NCBI GenBank assembly: GCA_964435775.1
Contig: CAYTAP010000101.1
Location: 1 to 15,782 of the forward strand
Length of the DNA stretch: 15,782 nt
From: CAYTAP01 sp964435775
GTDB lineage: Bacteria > Planctomycetota > Phycisphaerae > Tepidisphaerales > Tepidisphaeraceae
Direction of reading: 5' to 3'
In this document: piece by piece, positions 1 to 6,980 of the stretch
Position numbering within the stretch: position 1 is the first letter of the stretch
Layout of the letters: each line of letters opens with the position of its first letter
Translations under genes and position numbers: made by a program
Notes under the pieces: model-generated
The model's input: only the letters and a program-made list of their open reading frames with translations
Database searches by the model: none
What the model was told of the DNA's origin: nothing

Positions 1-1
1 T

Positions 2-169
2 GATGACGGTTACAAACTTCAAGTCATCACCGACGGCAAAATCCTCGGCACCTATTGGATGGCCAGGGACCGTCTGCATGTGATGACCCGTTACCAAGGC
101 GCCGATGGACAGACCTGTCAGCTGGCCGATGTCAGCCGCGTCAACTATTGGTCGCGGAATGAAAAGTAG
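2..169 (+). CDS. C-terminal end of an unrecognised protein (partial)
   Basis: An open frame runs in from the left edge and ends at TAG 167-169, giving 55 visible residues that finish in NYWSRNEK. The fragment is soluble-looking, rich in Tyr, Asp and Arg, with one Cys and no membrane segment or motif I recognise. Its composition (alternating polar and hydrophobic residues such as YKLQVITDGKILGTYW) suggests a beta-rich domain, but this is only an impression. It reads in the same direction as the downstream helicase but is separated from it by two hairpin repeats, so co-transcription is uncertain. The start lies outside the window, and no function is assigned. Confidence 0.6.
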   Translation, partial: DDGYKLQVITDGKILGTYWMARDRLHVMTRYQGADGQTCQLADVSRVNYWSRNEK

Positions 170-185
170 ATTGACCCTCGCTTTT

Positions 186-256
186 GTAGGGTCCGTGGTA
201 CTCCGCGGACCATCCGCGCGATTGCACCAATGGTCCGCGGAGTACCACGGACCTAC
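186..256. repeat. Hairpin repeat, subtype A, copy 1
   Basis: A near-perfect inverted repeat. The left arm (186-213) begins gtagggtccgtggtactccg and the right arm (230-256) is its reverse complement with a single G missing near the outer end. The arms are separated by a 16-base loop (214-229). The same left arm recurs exactly at 11065-11092. No T tract follows on either strand, so it is not a standard intrinsic terminator. It is probably a member of a dispersed intergenic palindrome family (REP- or MITE-like). Confidence 0.9.
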
Positions 257-273
257 GGCAGACTGACAGCTTG

Positions 274-340
274 CGTAGGGTCCGCCCCGCGGACCATCAC
301 GCAAAGCGTGGCAAAAATGGTCCGCGAGGCGGACCCTACG
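274..340. repeat. Hairpin repeat, subtype B, copy 1
   Basis: An inverted repeat with 23-base arms at 275-297 (starting gtagggtccgccccgcgg) and 318-340 approximately, paired except for one internal C/A mismatch. The 19-base loop contains a mini-stem (cacgc-aaa-gcgtg). It lies only 17 bases downstream of the subtype A copy and immediately upstream of the helicase gene. Both arms, including the mismatch, are identical to the copy at 12128-12197, while the loops are unrelated. Confidence 0.9.
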
Positions 341-364
341 AACAAACCCTGAACCCTGAACCCC

Positions 365-1807
365 ATGACCCCCACTCCAGAAACCGATTCCCCCGCACTT
401 CCCGAAGCCTTCGCCGCGCTTGGCGTTCGTCCTTCGATTCTTCGCGCGCTGGCCGAGGCGCAGTTCACCACACCTTCGGAGATCCAGGCGCTGCTCATTC
501 CCCGCGCGCTGGCGGGCGTCGATGTCCTCGGACAGGCGCGGACCGGCACCGGCAAAACGGCGGCGTTCGGCATTCCGATTCTTCAGAAGGCCGAAAAGGG
601 ACTGGCGACCCAGGCGATCATCATGGTCCCCACGCGCGAACTGGCGGTGCAGGTGGACAGCGAGCTCAAGCGGCTGGGGCAGTTCACGCCGATTCGCTCG
701 CTGGCGGTGTATGGGGGGCAGAAGATCGCGGCGCAGATGAAGTTTCTCAAGCACGGGCCGGAGATCATCGTCGGCACGCCGGGGCGGGTGATCGATCTGC
801 TGGATCGACGGATTTTGAACTTTGAAAACATCCGCTTCGTCGTGCTCGACGAGGTGGATCGGATGCTCGACATCGGCTTTCGGGATGACATTCGCAACAT
901 CCTCTCCCGCGTTCGCGGCGTGCGGCGCGCGGTGGAACGCGACGAGGCGTCGCGCGGGCGGGAGGGAGAGGACAACGGTCCGCGCGGGCATCAGACGATC
1001 ATCGTTTCGGCGACGATCAGCGATGAGATTGATCGCCTCGGCCGGCAATACATGCGCGAGCCGGTTGAAAAGCTGATCGCGCCCGGCGCCGATGACAAAC
1101 CCACCGTGGAGAACGTCCAACAGTACTACTTTTCGGTTCAGCCGTGGGACAAGTATCGATTGCTCAAGATGCTGCTCCTTCATGAGAACCCGGACCTCGC
1201 GATCGTCTTCTGCAAGACCAAGCGCGGCGCGGAGAAGGTCGCCAAGCGGCTGCACGCGGACGGGATCGAATGCCGTGAGATTCACGGCAACCTCGCGCAA
1301 AACAAGCGCGACCGCGTGATGAAAAACTTCCGCACGGGCAAGTTCGACATCCTGATCGCCACCGACCTGGCCAGCCGGGGGATCGACGTCGCCGACATCT
1401 CGCACATCATCAACTACGACATCTCGGAGGACCCCGAGGCGTATGTCCATCGGATCGGACGAACCGCCCGCATGGGGGCGGCCGGCAAGGCGTTCACCTT
1501 CGTCCAGCGCGACCAGGGGGATGAGCTGACGAAGGTTGAGGCGCTGATCAACATGGTCGTGCCCAAGGCGACGCTGGAGGGGTACGAACCTTCGCCCACG
1601 CCGGCGGACTGGACGGAGTTCAAGCCGTCGGAAGCGCCGAGCAACGCCGCGCCGGTTCAAAGCCGTTTTGAGCGGCGCTATGGGGCGTCGTCGTCGAACG
1701 CATTAACGACCGATCAGGACAATGCCCCGGCCGTCACGCTTCCCGTTCCCCCGCGCACGCTGGGCAGCAAAATTCCGGTCAACCGCCGCCATCGTCGCCG
1801 GCGATGA
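365..1807 (+). CDS. DEAD-box family ATP-dependent RNA helicase
   Basis: A 480-residue superfamily 2 helicase that unwinds short RNA duplexes using ATP, acting in the cytoplasm on ribosome assembly or mRNA structure and decay. The ordered motifs are visible: Q-motif region around residues 16-45, motif I ARTGTGKT (58-65), Ia PTREL (89-93), Ib TPGR (138-141), motif II DEVD (162-165), III SAT (215-217), IV near IVFCKTK (280-286), V ATDLASRGID (332-341) and VI HRIGRTAR (362-369). Motif II reads DEVD rather than DEAD. A charged Arg/Glu-rich insert (about 183-210) separates motifs II and III. The tail after about residue 405 is Pro/Ala-rich and ends in a basic RRHRRRR cluster, a likely RNA-binding extension. 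No clear Shine-Dalgarno precedes the ATG. The subfamily (RhlE, CsdA and others) cannot be fixed by eye. Confidence 0.95.
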   Translation: MTPTPETDSPALPEAFAALGVRPSILRALAEAQFTTPSEIQALLIPRALAGVDVLGQARTGTGKTAAFGIPILQKAEKGLATQAIIMVPTRELAVQVDSELKRLGQFTPIRSLAVYGGQKIAAQMKFLKHGPEIIVGTPGRVIDLLDRRILNFENIRFVVLDEVDRMLDIGFRDDIRNILSRVRGVRRAVERDEASRGREGEDNGPRGHQTIIVSATISDEIDRLGRQYMREPVEKLIAPGADDKPTVENVQQYYFSVQPWDKYRLLKMLLLHENPDLAIVFCKTKRGAEKVAKRLHADGIECREIHGNLAQNKRDRVMKNFRTGKFDILIATDLASRGIDVADISHIINYDISEDPEAYVHRIGRTARMGAAGKAFTFVQRDQGDELTKVEALINMVVPKATLEGYEPSPTPADWTEFKPSEAPSNAAPVQSRFERRYGASSSNALTTDQDNAPAVTLPVPPRTLGSKIPVNRRHRRRR

Positions 1808-1858
1808 TTTGGTTGTCTCGCACATCCCCTGGCGCCGTTGCGCGATGAAAACCGGCTG

Positions 1859-1897
1859 ATTTCCGTGCTTTTCTTCCGGAAATGCCGATCATAGAAT
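1859..1897 (+). promoter_or_regulatory. Putative TA promoter with palindromic operator
   Basis: A 7-bp inverted repeat (atttccg at 1859-1865, cggaaat at 1877-1883, 11-base spacer) lies just upstream of a -10-like TAGAAT (1892-1897). The expected -35 position (about 1869-1874) falls in the spacer of the palindrome and is a poor match to consensus. Type II antitoxins usually bind palindromes over their own promoter, so this is the obvious candidate site for autoregulation by the antitoxin at 1924. The assignment is inferred from position only. Confidence 0.4.
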
Positions 1898-1923
1898 GTT
1901 GCGACGCCGTTCAAGGAGTTTTC

Positions 1924-2148
1924 ATGACCACAACGCTGACCAAACTTGGCGACGACCTGGCGCTGGTGATCGACAAGCCCACCCTCGAGTCGTTGGGCAT
2001 CGACGCGGACACGCCGTTGAACGTCACCACGATGGGCGAACAACTGATCATCTCGCGCGAGGATCCAGAGCGGCGAAAGCGGTTCGACGAGGCGTTTGCC
2101 AGAACGATCAAGGAATATGGTTCGATGCTCAAGCGGCTGGCCGAATGA
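1924..2148 (+). CDS. AbrB/MazE-family antitoxin of a Doc toxin
   Basis: A 74-residue protein. Residues 1-45 have the pattern of the AbrB/MazE/SpoVT swapped-hairpin DNA-binding fold: TTLTKLGDDLALVIDKPTLE, then LGIDADTPLNVTTMGEQLII. The charged C-terminal half (about 46-74, from REDPERRKRFDEAF onward) is probably helical and would wrap or block the toxin. The start is placed at 1924 because AAGGAGT (1914-1920) sits just upstream. An in-frame ATG at 1882 would lie upstream of the putative -10 box. The stop overlaps the toxin start as ATGA, which implies translational coupling. The role is neutralising the downstream toxin and probably repressing the operon. I see no Fic-type inhibitory (S/T)xxxE(G/N) motif, so inhibition may resemble Phd-Doc. 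The pairing with Doc is strong evidence for function. Confidence 0.88.
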   Translation: MTTTLTKLGDDLALVIDKPTLESLGIDADTPLNVTTMGEQLIISREDPERRKRFDEAFARTIKEYGSMLKRLAE

Positions 2149-2534
2149 CACCCATCTTTCCAACATTGGATGAGGTCATCCGATATCACGAACAACTGGT
2201 CGAGCAGTTCGGAGGCTCGGCCGGTGTGCGTGACATGGGGCTGCTGCAATCGGCACTGGCGATGCCCGGCATGCAATTTGGCGGGGAATATCTTCATTCA
2301 ACGCTTCATGAGATGGCGGCGGCGTACCTGTTTCACATCGTTGGCAATCATCCCTTTATCGATGGAAACAAACGAACCGGCGCCACCATTGCCCGCATGT
2401 TTCTTCATGTCAACGGGATGCGTTTTGATCCCAGTGAAGAGGCGTATGGTGATTTGGTCCTCGCCGTCGCATCCGGACAAATGGAAAAGAGCGAAGTCAC
2501 CGCCTTTTTCGCGCGGCATGTCCGTCCTGTTTGA
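2145..2534 (+). CDS. doc: Doc-type (death-on-curing, Fic fold) toxin
   Basis: A 129-residue protein of the usual Doc length. The Fic/Doc catalytic motif HPFIDGNKRTG lies at residues 69-79, with H69, D73, N75, K76 and R77 all in place, so the active site looks intact. Phage P1 Doc uses this motif to phosphorylate EF-Tu and stop translation, whereas classical Fic proteins AMPylate targets with a slightly different motif. The NKR form here points to the Doc branch, but HPF..GN is Fic-like, so kinase versus AMPylator chemistry is not settled. The ATG overlaps the antitoxin stop by four bases. This small cytoplasmic TA pair sits between unrelated housekeeping genes, consistent with an acquired stability or phage-defence module. 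The gene converges on purC, 60 bases away, with no obvious terminator between them. Confidence 0.92.
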   Translation: MTPIFPTLDEVIRYHEQLVEQFGGSAGVRDMGLLQSALAMPGMQFGGEYLHSTLHEMAAAYLFHIVGNHPFIDGNKRTGATIARMFLHVNGMRFDPSEEAYGDLVLAVASGQMEKSEVTAFFARHVRPV

Positions 2535-2594
2535 GCGCCCTGATCGTTTCAATGGGTGTCGCCCGCCCGCCGCGTCCGTCCCGGGAGCGGCGCA

Positions 2595-3497
2595 TCAGAT
2601 CGCCAGCTTGCCGCCGGTTAGTTTTTCATACGCTTCAAGGTATCGCCGCCGCGTGCCTCGGACGACGTCTTCGGGAAGCTGCGGCGCCGGGGGGGTTTTG
2701 TTCCACGCCAGGGTTTCGAGGTAGTTGCGGACGAACTGCTTGTCGTAGCTGGGCTGGTCGTGGCCGGGTTCGTACTGGTCTGCCGGCCAGAAGCGGGAGG
2801 AATCGGGGGTCAATACTTCATCGATCAGGATCAACTCGTCGTCGATCAATCCGAACTCGAACTTGGTGTCGGCGATGATGATGCCGCGCGCGGCCGCATA
2901 CGCGGCAGCGCGAGTGTAAAGAGCAAGGGTGCGATCGCGCAATGGACTGGCCAGGGGCGAGCCGTTCCGCTTGACGACCTCTTCAAAGCCGACGTTGATG
3001 TCGTGGCCGGATTCCTCCTTGGTCGCGGGGGTGAAGATCGGCGCGGGCAGTTTCTCGCACTGGCTTAATCCGGCCGGCAAGTCGATGCCGCAGACGGTTT
3101 GCGATTGTTGGTATTCTTTCCACCCCGACCCGGCGAGATAGCCGCGGGCCACGCATTCGATGGGGACGACGGCGGCCTTTTTAACGAGCATCGAGCGCCG
3201 GTCGATCTGCCCGGCGTAGGGATGCAGCGACGCGGGATAGTCGGCCAGATCATGGGCGATCAGGTGATGGGGAAACTCATTGGCAAACTTGTCGAACCAG
3301 AACAGGCTGATCTGCGTGAGGATTTTTCCCTTGTCGGGAATACCGGTTGGCAGGACCCAGTCGAAGGCGCTGATCCGGTCGGTGGCGACGATCAGAAGAT
3401 GTTCGCCGAGGTCATAGACATCGCGGACCTTCCCCCGGCGCACGGGGAAGGGAAGATCGGATTGAAGGAGAGCGGGCATGATCGTGAAGGTACTCAT
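2595..3497 (-). CDS. purC: Phosphoribosylaminoimidazole-succinocarboxamide synthase
   Basis: SAICAR synthetase of de novo purine synthesis: it joins CAIR and aspartate using ATP. It has 300 residues from the chosen start, matching the longer (yeast-like) form rather than the roughly 237-residue E. coli form. Visible signatures are RRGKVRDVYDL (20-30, nucleotide-binding start), DRISAFD (40-46), the family signature PIECVARGYLAGSG (112-125), IIADTKFEFG (207-216) and LIDEVLTPDSSRFW (224-237). The ATG at 3497 (MSTFTIMPALL) is preferred. A GTG extension to 3569 would start inside an inverted repeat and adds unconserved-looking residues; an internal ATG at 3479 is also possible. No strong Shine-Dalgarno is seen. 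No other pur gene is in the window, so it appears to be transcribed alone. Confidence 0.96.
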   Translation of the reverse strand: MSTFTIMPALLQSDLPFPVRRGKVRDVYDLGEHLLIVATDRISAFDWVLPTGIPDKGKILTQISLFWFDKFANEFPHHLIAHDLADYPASLHPYAGQIDRRSMLVKKAAVVPIECVARGYLAGSGWKEYQQSQTVCGIDLPAGLSQCEKLPAPIFTPATKEESGHDINVGFEEVVKRNGSPLASPLRDRTLALYTRAAAYAAARGIIIADTKFEFGLIDDELILIDEVLTPDSSRFWPADQYEPGHDQPSYDKQFVRNYLETLAWNKTPPAPQLPEDVVRGTRRRYLEAYEKLTGGKLAI

Positions 3498-3562
3498 GGT
3501 GTGATCGATCCGCAATTTTGGGCTGGGTGCGGCGGGCTGGCCTTTCCATCCTTCATGGATTC

Positions 3563-3662
3563 GAGCCACAGATGAACTCAGATGACCACGGATAAATGCG
3601 AATGGGGAATATCTGCATTTATCTGAAATTATGTGCGTTCATCCGATTTCATCTGTGGTTCA
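3563..3662. repeat. Long imperfect inverted repeat (cacagatgaac family)
   Basis: The left arm (3563-3603) reads ccacagatgaactcagatga, then ccacggataaatgcgaat. The right arm (3611-3662) is its approximate reverse complement (atctgcatttatctg ... catctgtggttc) with about ten extra bases. The loop is about 7 bases. It is much more AT-rich than the surrounding sequence and unrelated in sequence to the gtagggtccg hairpins, so it is a second repeat family. It lies about 65 bases upstream of the purC start and could affect its transcription. Confidence 0.85.
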
Positions 3663-3731
3663 TTCTCTTTGGAGTCGAGCAGCGGCGGGGAAATGATGAA
3701 CCGTGGAGAGTGTGGTGGGCGACGCGGTGGT

Positions 3732-3782
3732 GAAACAGAAACGCCTCCGTCACACGGTCCCAGGGGATGCGCGACGGAGGCG
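3732..3782 (-). terminator. Rho-independent terminator of the lipoprotein gene
   Basis: On the minus strand, a perfect 10-bp stem (cgcctccgtc at 3782-3773 pairing with gacggaggcg at 3751-3742), with a 21-base loop, is followed directly by tttctgtttc. It lies about 55 bases past the stop of the minus-strand lipoprotein gene, as expected for its terminator, and separates that gene from purC. Confidence 0.7.
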
Positions 3783-3836
3783 AATGTTTCCTGATGTTCC
3801 GCGCTGAGGGTGATCGCTTCAGCGGCGGACCAGGGG

Positions 3837-4085
3837 TCAGTGTTTCATGGCGTCGCTGGCCTTGTCGCCGGCTTCCTTGGCCTTGTCACCGGCATCCTTT
3901 GCGACGTCGGCGGCTTTATCAGCGGCTTTGTCGGCTTGGTCGCCGGCAGCCTTGACCGCGTTATCCACCTTTTCACCGGTGGTCTCGGCGGGACCCTTCT
4001 TCTCGCAGCCGCCGGAGAACGTCACGACACCGAAAACCAATGCAGCGCCCAGGGCGACACGCGCGCCGTTTTGCAGTGACAACAT
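3837..4085 (-). CDS. Small lipoprotein with K/A/D-rich helical repeats
   Basis: An 82-residue protein with a hydrophobic signal segment (about residues 8-25, VALGAALVFGVVTF) and a lipobox-like SGGC ending at C27. This suggests lipidation and membrane anchoring, although the -3 residue is Ser rather than the usual Leu. The mature part is almost entirely hydrophilic repeats of the form KAADKAADVAKDAGDKAKEA, with roughly 11-residue periodicity. This resembles LEA-type or apolipoprotein-like amphipathic helices and is likely disordered or coiled. A good ribosome site (GGAAGGAGT) precedes the ATG. It stands alone, with its own terminator downstream. Function is unknown; a periplasmic or envelope stress role is only a guess from composition. 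The gene is divergent from lpd. Confidence 0.85.
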   Translation of the reverse strand: MLSLQNGARVALGAALVFGVVTFSGGCEKKGPAETTGEKVDNAVKAAGDQADKAADKAADVAKDAGDKAKEAGDKASDAMKH

Positions 4086-4197
4086 ATCCTGACTCCTTCC
4101 TTAAAGACCGCTTGTGTGCCTGCGACCGTCGCATCGCACTGTCAGTAGGCTAACCGATGAACCCGGAACCGCAAACTTTTAATAATTTTCAGTGGAT

Positions 4198-4247
4198 GGA
4201 GGGCGTCGCTCATGCGACGCCGCGAGGTTGCGGCGGCAATGCCCTCC
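4198..4247. repeat. GC-rich hairpin in the lipoprotein-lpd divergent gap
   Basis: The outer arms ggagggc (4198-4204) and gccctcc (4241-4247) pair perfectly. Inside are nested complementary stretches, including gtcgc-tcat-gcgac. This cruciform-like element lies between the divergent lipoprotein and lpd genes, about 75 bases upstream of the lpd -35 box. It has no T tract. It may be another dispersed palindrome, but only one copy is in the window. Confidence 0.6.
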
Positions 4248-4321
4248 AATTTCCGCCGACGCCGTGCGCGACGCTGCAAAAAGTAACCGCGCGGTCAAGG
4301 GCGCAACGCCCGACCCTCGCC

Positions 4322-4350
4322 ATGACAATCGGGAGGCGTTCTCATATGAT
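4322..4350 (+). promoter_or_regulatory. Sigma-70-type promoter of lpd
   Basis: ATGACA (4322-4327, five of six to TTGACA), exactly 17 bases, then TATGAT (4345-4350, five of six to TATAAT). The predicted transcription start near 4357 gives a leader of about 28 bases containing GGAG (4374-4377), seven bases before the lpd ATG. This is the best consensus promoter seen in the window. Confidence 0.65.
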
Positions 4351-4384
4351 CCGGCGGATACTCAAACGATTATGGAGATGAGCC

Positions 4385-6238
4385 ATGCCTTCAGAAATTA
4401 CGATGCCGCAGCTTTCGGATACGATGACCGAGGGTACGCTTTTGAAATGGAACAAAAAGGAAGGGGAGAAGGTGAAAGCGGGGGAGGAAATCGCGGATGT
4501 GGAGACGGACAAGGCGACGATGCCGATGGAGGCGTTTGAGTCGGGCACGCTGGCGCTGATCATCGCCAGGGAGGGGCAGAAGGTGCCGGTCGGCGGAATC
4601 CTGGGGGTGATCGCCACGGGAAGCGAGAAGGTCGAGGAGATTAAAAAGCAATACGCCGGTAAAACAACCGGCGCCGCAGCGCCGGCCAAGCCGGCTACAG
4701 CGAAACCGACAACGCCCGCGCCGGCGTCCGCCAAGCCGTCCAGCGCGCAGGCCGCGCCAGCGAAGACGCCGAGCGCCAAGCCCGCTGCAGCGCCCAAGGT
4801 GCATTACCAGTTCGATCTGATCGTCATCGGTGGCGGACCGGCGGGGTATGCCGCGGCGATTCGCGCCGGTCAACTCAAAAAGCGCGTCCTCTGCATCGAA
4901 AACGAAAACCTGGGTGGCACCTGCCTCAACTGGGGGTGCATCCCGACCAAGGCGCTGCTCGAGGATGGGCAGTTCGTCCGCCGCCTGCGCACGCAGGGCG
5001 TCGAGCATGGCGTGACGTATGAAAATCTCAAGGTCGATTACGCCAAAATGGTGGCCCGCAGCCGGACGATTTCAGGGAAACTGCAAAAGGGGATCGCGCA
5101 TCTGTTCGGCAAGTATGAGGTCAAGCATGAAAAGGGGATGGGGCAGCTCCTGGGTCCGCACAAGGTGAAGCTGACGGGCGAGGGGGGAACCAAGGAGTTC
5201 TCGGCCGATCACATTCTGCTGGCGACTGGCGCGAAATCGACGCCCCTGCCGGGCGCGCCGTTCGATCACGAGGTCATCATTTCCTCGCGCGAGGCGATGA
5301 ACCTCCCCAAGCAGCCCAAGAAGCTGGCGATCATCGGCGCCGGGGCGATCGGGTGCGAATTCGCCGACTTTTACAACGCGATCGGCACCGAGGTGACGCT
5401 CATCGAGATGCTTCCGCAGCTTCTGCCGATTGAGGATGAGGATGTGTCGCAGCTTCTGAAGCGCACATTTGAAAAGCACGGGATCAAGGTGCATCTGAAG
5501 ACCAAGACGGAAAAGGTGGAGAAGACCAAGGATGGCGTGAAGCTGACGCTCAGCGCTGTGGAAGGGGGCAGGCAGAGCACGGTGGAGGCCGATGCGGTGC
5601 TGGTGGCGATCGGCGTGACGGGGAACACCAAGGACCTGGCCGGGCCGGAGTGCAAGCTGGAGTTGGTGAAAAATCGTGTCAAGGTGACGCCGGATCTGAA
5701 GACCAACTTGGAAAACGTCTACGCGGCGGGGGATTGCGTCAGTTTGCATTTCCCGGCCGAGAGCTCGATGGCGGGGTATCGCCATCCGGATTTGGCGCAC
5801 GTCGCGCATCACGAGGCGGTCAACTGCGTCGATCGCATCTTCAGCGGGGCGCATCACGAGATCGACTATGGACAGATCCCCGGCTGCACCTACACCCACC
5901 CGCAGGTGGCGAGCATGGGGATGACCGAAAAGAAGGCGCGGGAGGCGAAGCACGAGGTTCGGATTGGCAAGTTTCCCTTCGCCGCCAGCGGTCGGGCGAT
6001 GGCGTCGGGCGAGACCGACGGGTTCGTCAAGCTCATTTTCGATGCCAAATATGGGGAGATTCTCGGCGTTCACATGATTGGCGAGCAGGTGACGGAATTG
6101 CTCAGCGAACTGGTTTTGGCGCGGAAGCTGGAGGCGACGGATGCCGAGTTGATTGAAACGATGCACCCGCATCCGACGCTGTCCGAGGCCGTGATGGAGG
6201 CGGCGGGAGCGGCCGTGGGACGAGCGATTCATTTGTAA
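4385..6238 (+). CDS. lpdA: Dihydrolipoamide dehydrogenase (E3) with N-terminal lipoyl domain
   Basis: A 617-residue flavoprotein that reoxidises dihydrolipoyl groups with NAD+ in 2-oxoacid dehydrogenase complexes. Residues 1-80 form a lipoyl domain with the lipoylation site ETDKA (K43). Residues about 93-138 are an Ala/Pro/Lys-rich flexible linker. The E3 part follows: FAD-binding GGGPAG (149-154), redox disulfide GGTCLNWGCIPTK with C180 and C185, NAD-binding GAGAIG (318-323), second FAD site YAAGD (446-450), and the C-terminal HPHPTLSEA with the catalytic His/Glu pair (H596, E601). All key residues are present. Fused lipoyl-E3 proteins are known in several bacteria. No E1 or E2 gene is adjacent, so its complex partners lie elsewhere. 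The start is supported by the upstream promoter and GGAG. Confidence 0.97.
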   Translation: MPSEITMPQLSDTMTEGTLLKWNKKEGEKVKAGEEIADVETDKATMPMEAFESGTLALIIAREGQKVPVGGILGVIATGSEKVEEIKKQYAGKTTGAAAPAKPATAKPTTPAPASAKPSSAQAAPAKTPSAKPAAAPKVHYQFDLIVIGGGPAGYAAAIRAGQLKKRVLCIENENLGGTCLNWGCIPTKALLEDGQFVRRLRTQGVEHGVTYENLKVDYAKMVARSRTISGKLQKGIAHLFGKYEVKHEKGMGQLLGPHKVKLTGEGGTKEFSADHILLATGAKSTPLPGAPFDHEVIISSREAMNLPKQPKKLAIIGAGAIGCEFADFYNAIGTEVTLIEMLPQLLPIEDEDVSQLLKRTFEKHGIKVHLKTKTEKVEKTKDGVKLTLSAVEGGRQSTVEADAVLVAIGVTGNTKDLAGPECKLELVKNRVKVTPDLKTNLENVYAAGDCVSLHFPAESSMAGYRHPDLAHVAHHEAVNCVDRIFSGAHHEIDYGQIPGCTYTHPQVASMGMTEKKAREAKHEVRIGKFPFAASGRAMASGETDGFVKLIFDAKYGEILGVHMIGEQVTELLSELVLARKLEATDAELIETMHPHPTLSEAVMEAAGAAVGRAIHL

Positions 6239-6248
6239 AATCCGTGCG

Positions 6249-6276
6249 TTGTCATCCCGGCGTCGGGGGGTGACAA
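6249..6276 (+). other. Stem-loop after lpd
   Basis: Ten-base arms ttgtcatccc (6249-6258) and ggggtgacaa (6267-6276) pair with one T-G wobble around an eight-base loop, 10 bases after the lpd stop. No T-rich run follows, so it could be an mRNA-end stabiliser or a weak terminator rather than a standard intrinsic one. Confidence 0.45.
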
Positions 6277-6313
6277 TGCGCCGTCTGCCAACTGATCGCG
6301 CGAGATATGAACC

Positions 6314-6907
6314 ATGGATGAGTATCCGCCACAATTCCCCCTTTCACAATCGCGGCAGCCGCCGCCGCTATCGGCGGCGGGGACGGGTGGCCGGTCGGGC
6401 GCGTTTCTCGTGCTGTTCGTGATCGCTTGCGCCCTGCTGGGGATGGCGCTGAGTTGGGGGATGCGGCAGCGGTCGGAAACGTCGCGCCTGCTGACGAAAA
6501 CGGACGTGATGCGGACCCAACTGGCGTTGTCGGCGGCGGGGGATTCGGACCTGGCGATGCTGATGGCGGCCGAGTCGTCCGAAAGGGTGGTCATGCACCC
6601 GCAGTCGCCCGAGGCGCGGGGGCATGCGGCGCTGATTTGGGATCGCAAGCTTGGCAAGGGGATGCTATTTTGTCAGGGGTTGTGGCCGGCGGGCGCGGGG
6701 CAACGCTACCATCTGTGGCTGGGAAGCGCCGAATCGGGACATGCAGGTCTGACGATGGTTGCGGGATTTGATGCCCAAGCGGACAGTACGGTGGTGAGAT
6801 TTCACGCGCCGGAGATGAAATTGCCGGTGCGATTCGTCATCAGCGCCGAAACCGACGGAGAGCGGGACGCGCCCGGGAAGGTGCTCTTCGCCGGACGCGG
6901 TTCCTGA
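6314..6907 (+). CDS. Membrane-anchored protein with RskA-like C-terminal domain
   Basis: A 197-residue protein: a Pro/Ser/Gln-rich N-terminus (1-28), one membrane helix (about 29-49, AFLVLFVIACALLGMALSWG), a short spacer, then an extracytoplasmic domain. The segment GKGMLFCQGLWPAGAGQRYH followed by LWL (114-136), and the ending FVISAETDGERDAPGKVLF, match the pattern of the C-terminal sensor domain of anti-sigma-K factors (RskA). Known RskA proteins carry a zinc-finger anti-sigma domain on the cytoplasmic side. Here only about 28 low-complexity residues precede the helix, with no HxxxCxxC motif, so sigma-factor binding is doubtful. No sigma gene is adjacent. It might be a stand-alone sensor or a degraded anti-sigma factor. 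It lies 75 bases after lpd and 73 bases before hsp20. Confidence 0.75.
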   Translation: MDEYPPQFPLSQSRQPPPLSAAGTGGRSGAFLVLFVIACALLGMALSWGMRQRSETSRLLTKTDVMRTQLALSAAGDSDLAMLMAAESSERVVMHPQSPEARGHAALIWDRKLGKGMLFCQGLWPAGAGQRYHLWLGSAESGHAGLTMVAGFDAQADSTVVRFHAPEMKLPVRFVISAETDGERDAPGKVLFAGRGS

Positions 6908-6980
6908 AGGGGGCGCCACGGCGGTGTGTGGACGCGGCAGTGACGTATGGTGCCGGGCAAGCGCCGGCGGAGGTAGGACG

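Larger units (their letters stand above)
3498..3836. other. Intergenic region between purC and lipoprotein gene
   Basis: This 339-base gap lies upstream of purC and downstream of the lipoprotein gene, both on the minus strand. It holds the long inverted repeat at 3563-3662 and the terminator at 3732-3782. The purC promoter should be here, but I cannot name a convincing -35/-10 pair. I see no coding region, RNA gene or other motif in 3663-3730. Confidence 0.6.

Noticed and set aside
186..340. Two adjacent repeats considered as a CRISPR remnant
   Set aside because: The two units are hairpins of different subtypes with paired arms and unequal spacing; there are no regular spacers and no cas genes.
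3498..3569. GTG start at 3569 for purC (24 extra residues)
   Set aside because: It begins inside an inverted repeat, has no ribosome site, and the conserved PurC sequence starts after the ATG at 3497.
5072..6334. A 420-codon minus-strand open frame antisense to lpd
   Set aside because: Its composition (His/Arg/Leu-rich, no recognisable motif) is that of a shadow of the lpd codon pattern, and lpd is certain.
6908..6980. CIRCE/HrcA operator before hsp20
   Set aside because: No TTAGCACTC-N9-GAGTGCTAA-like palindrome is present here or in the gap before lon.
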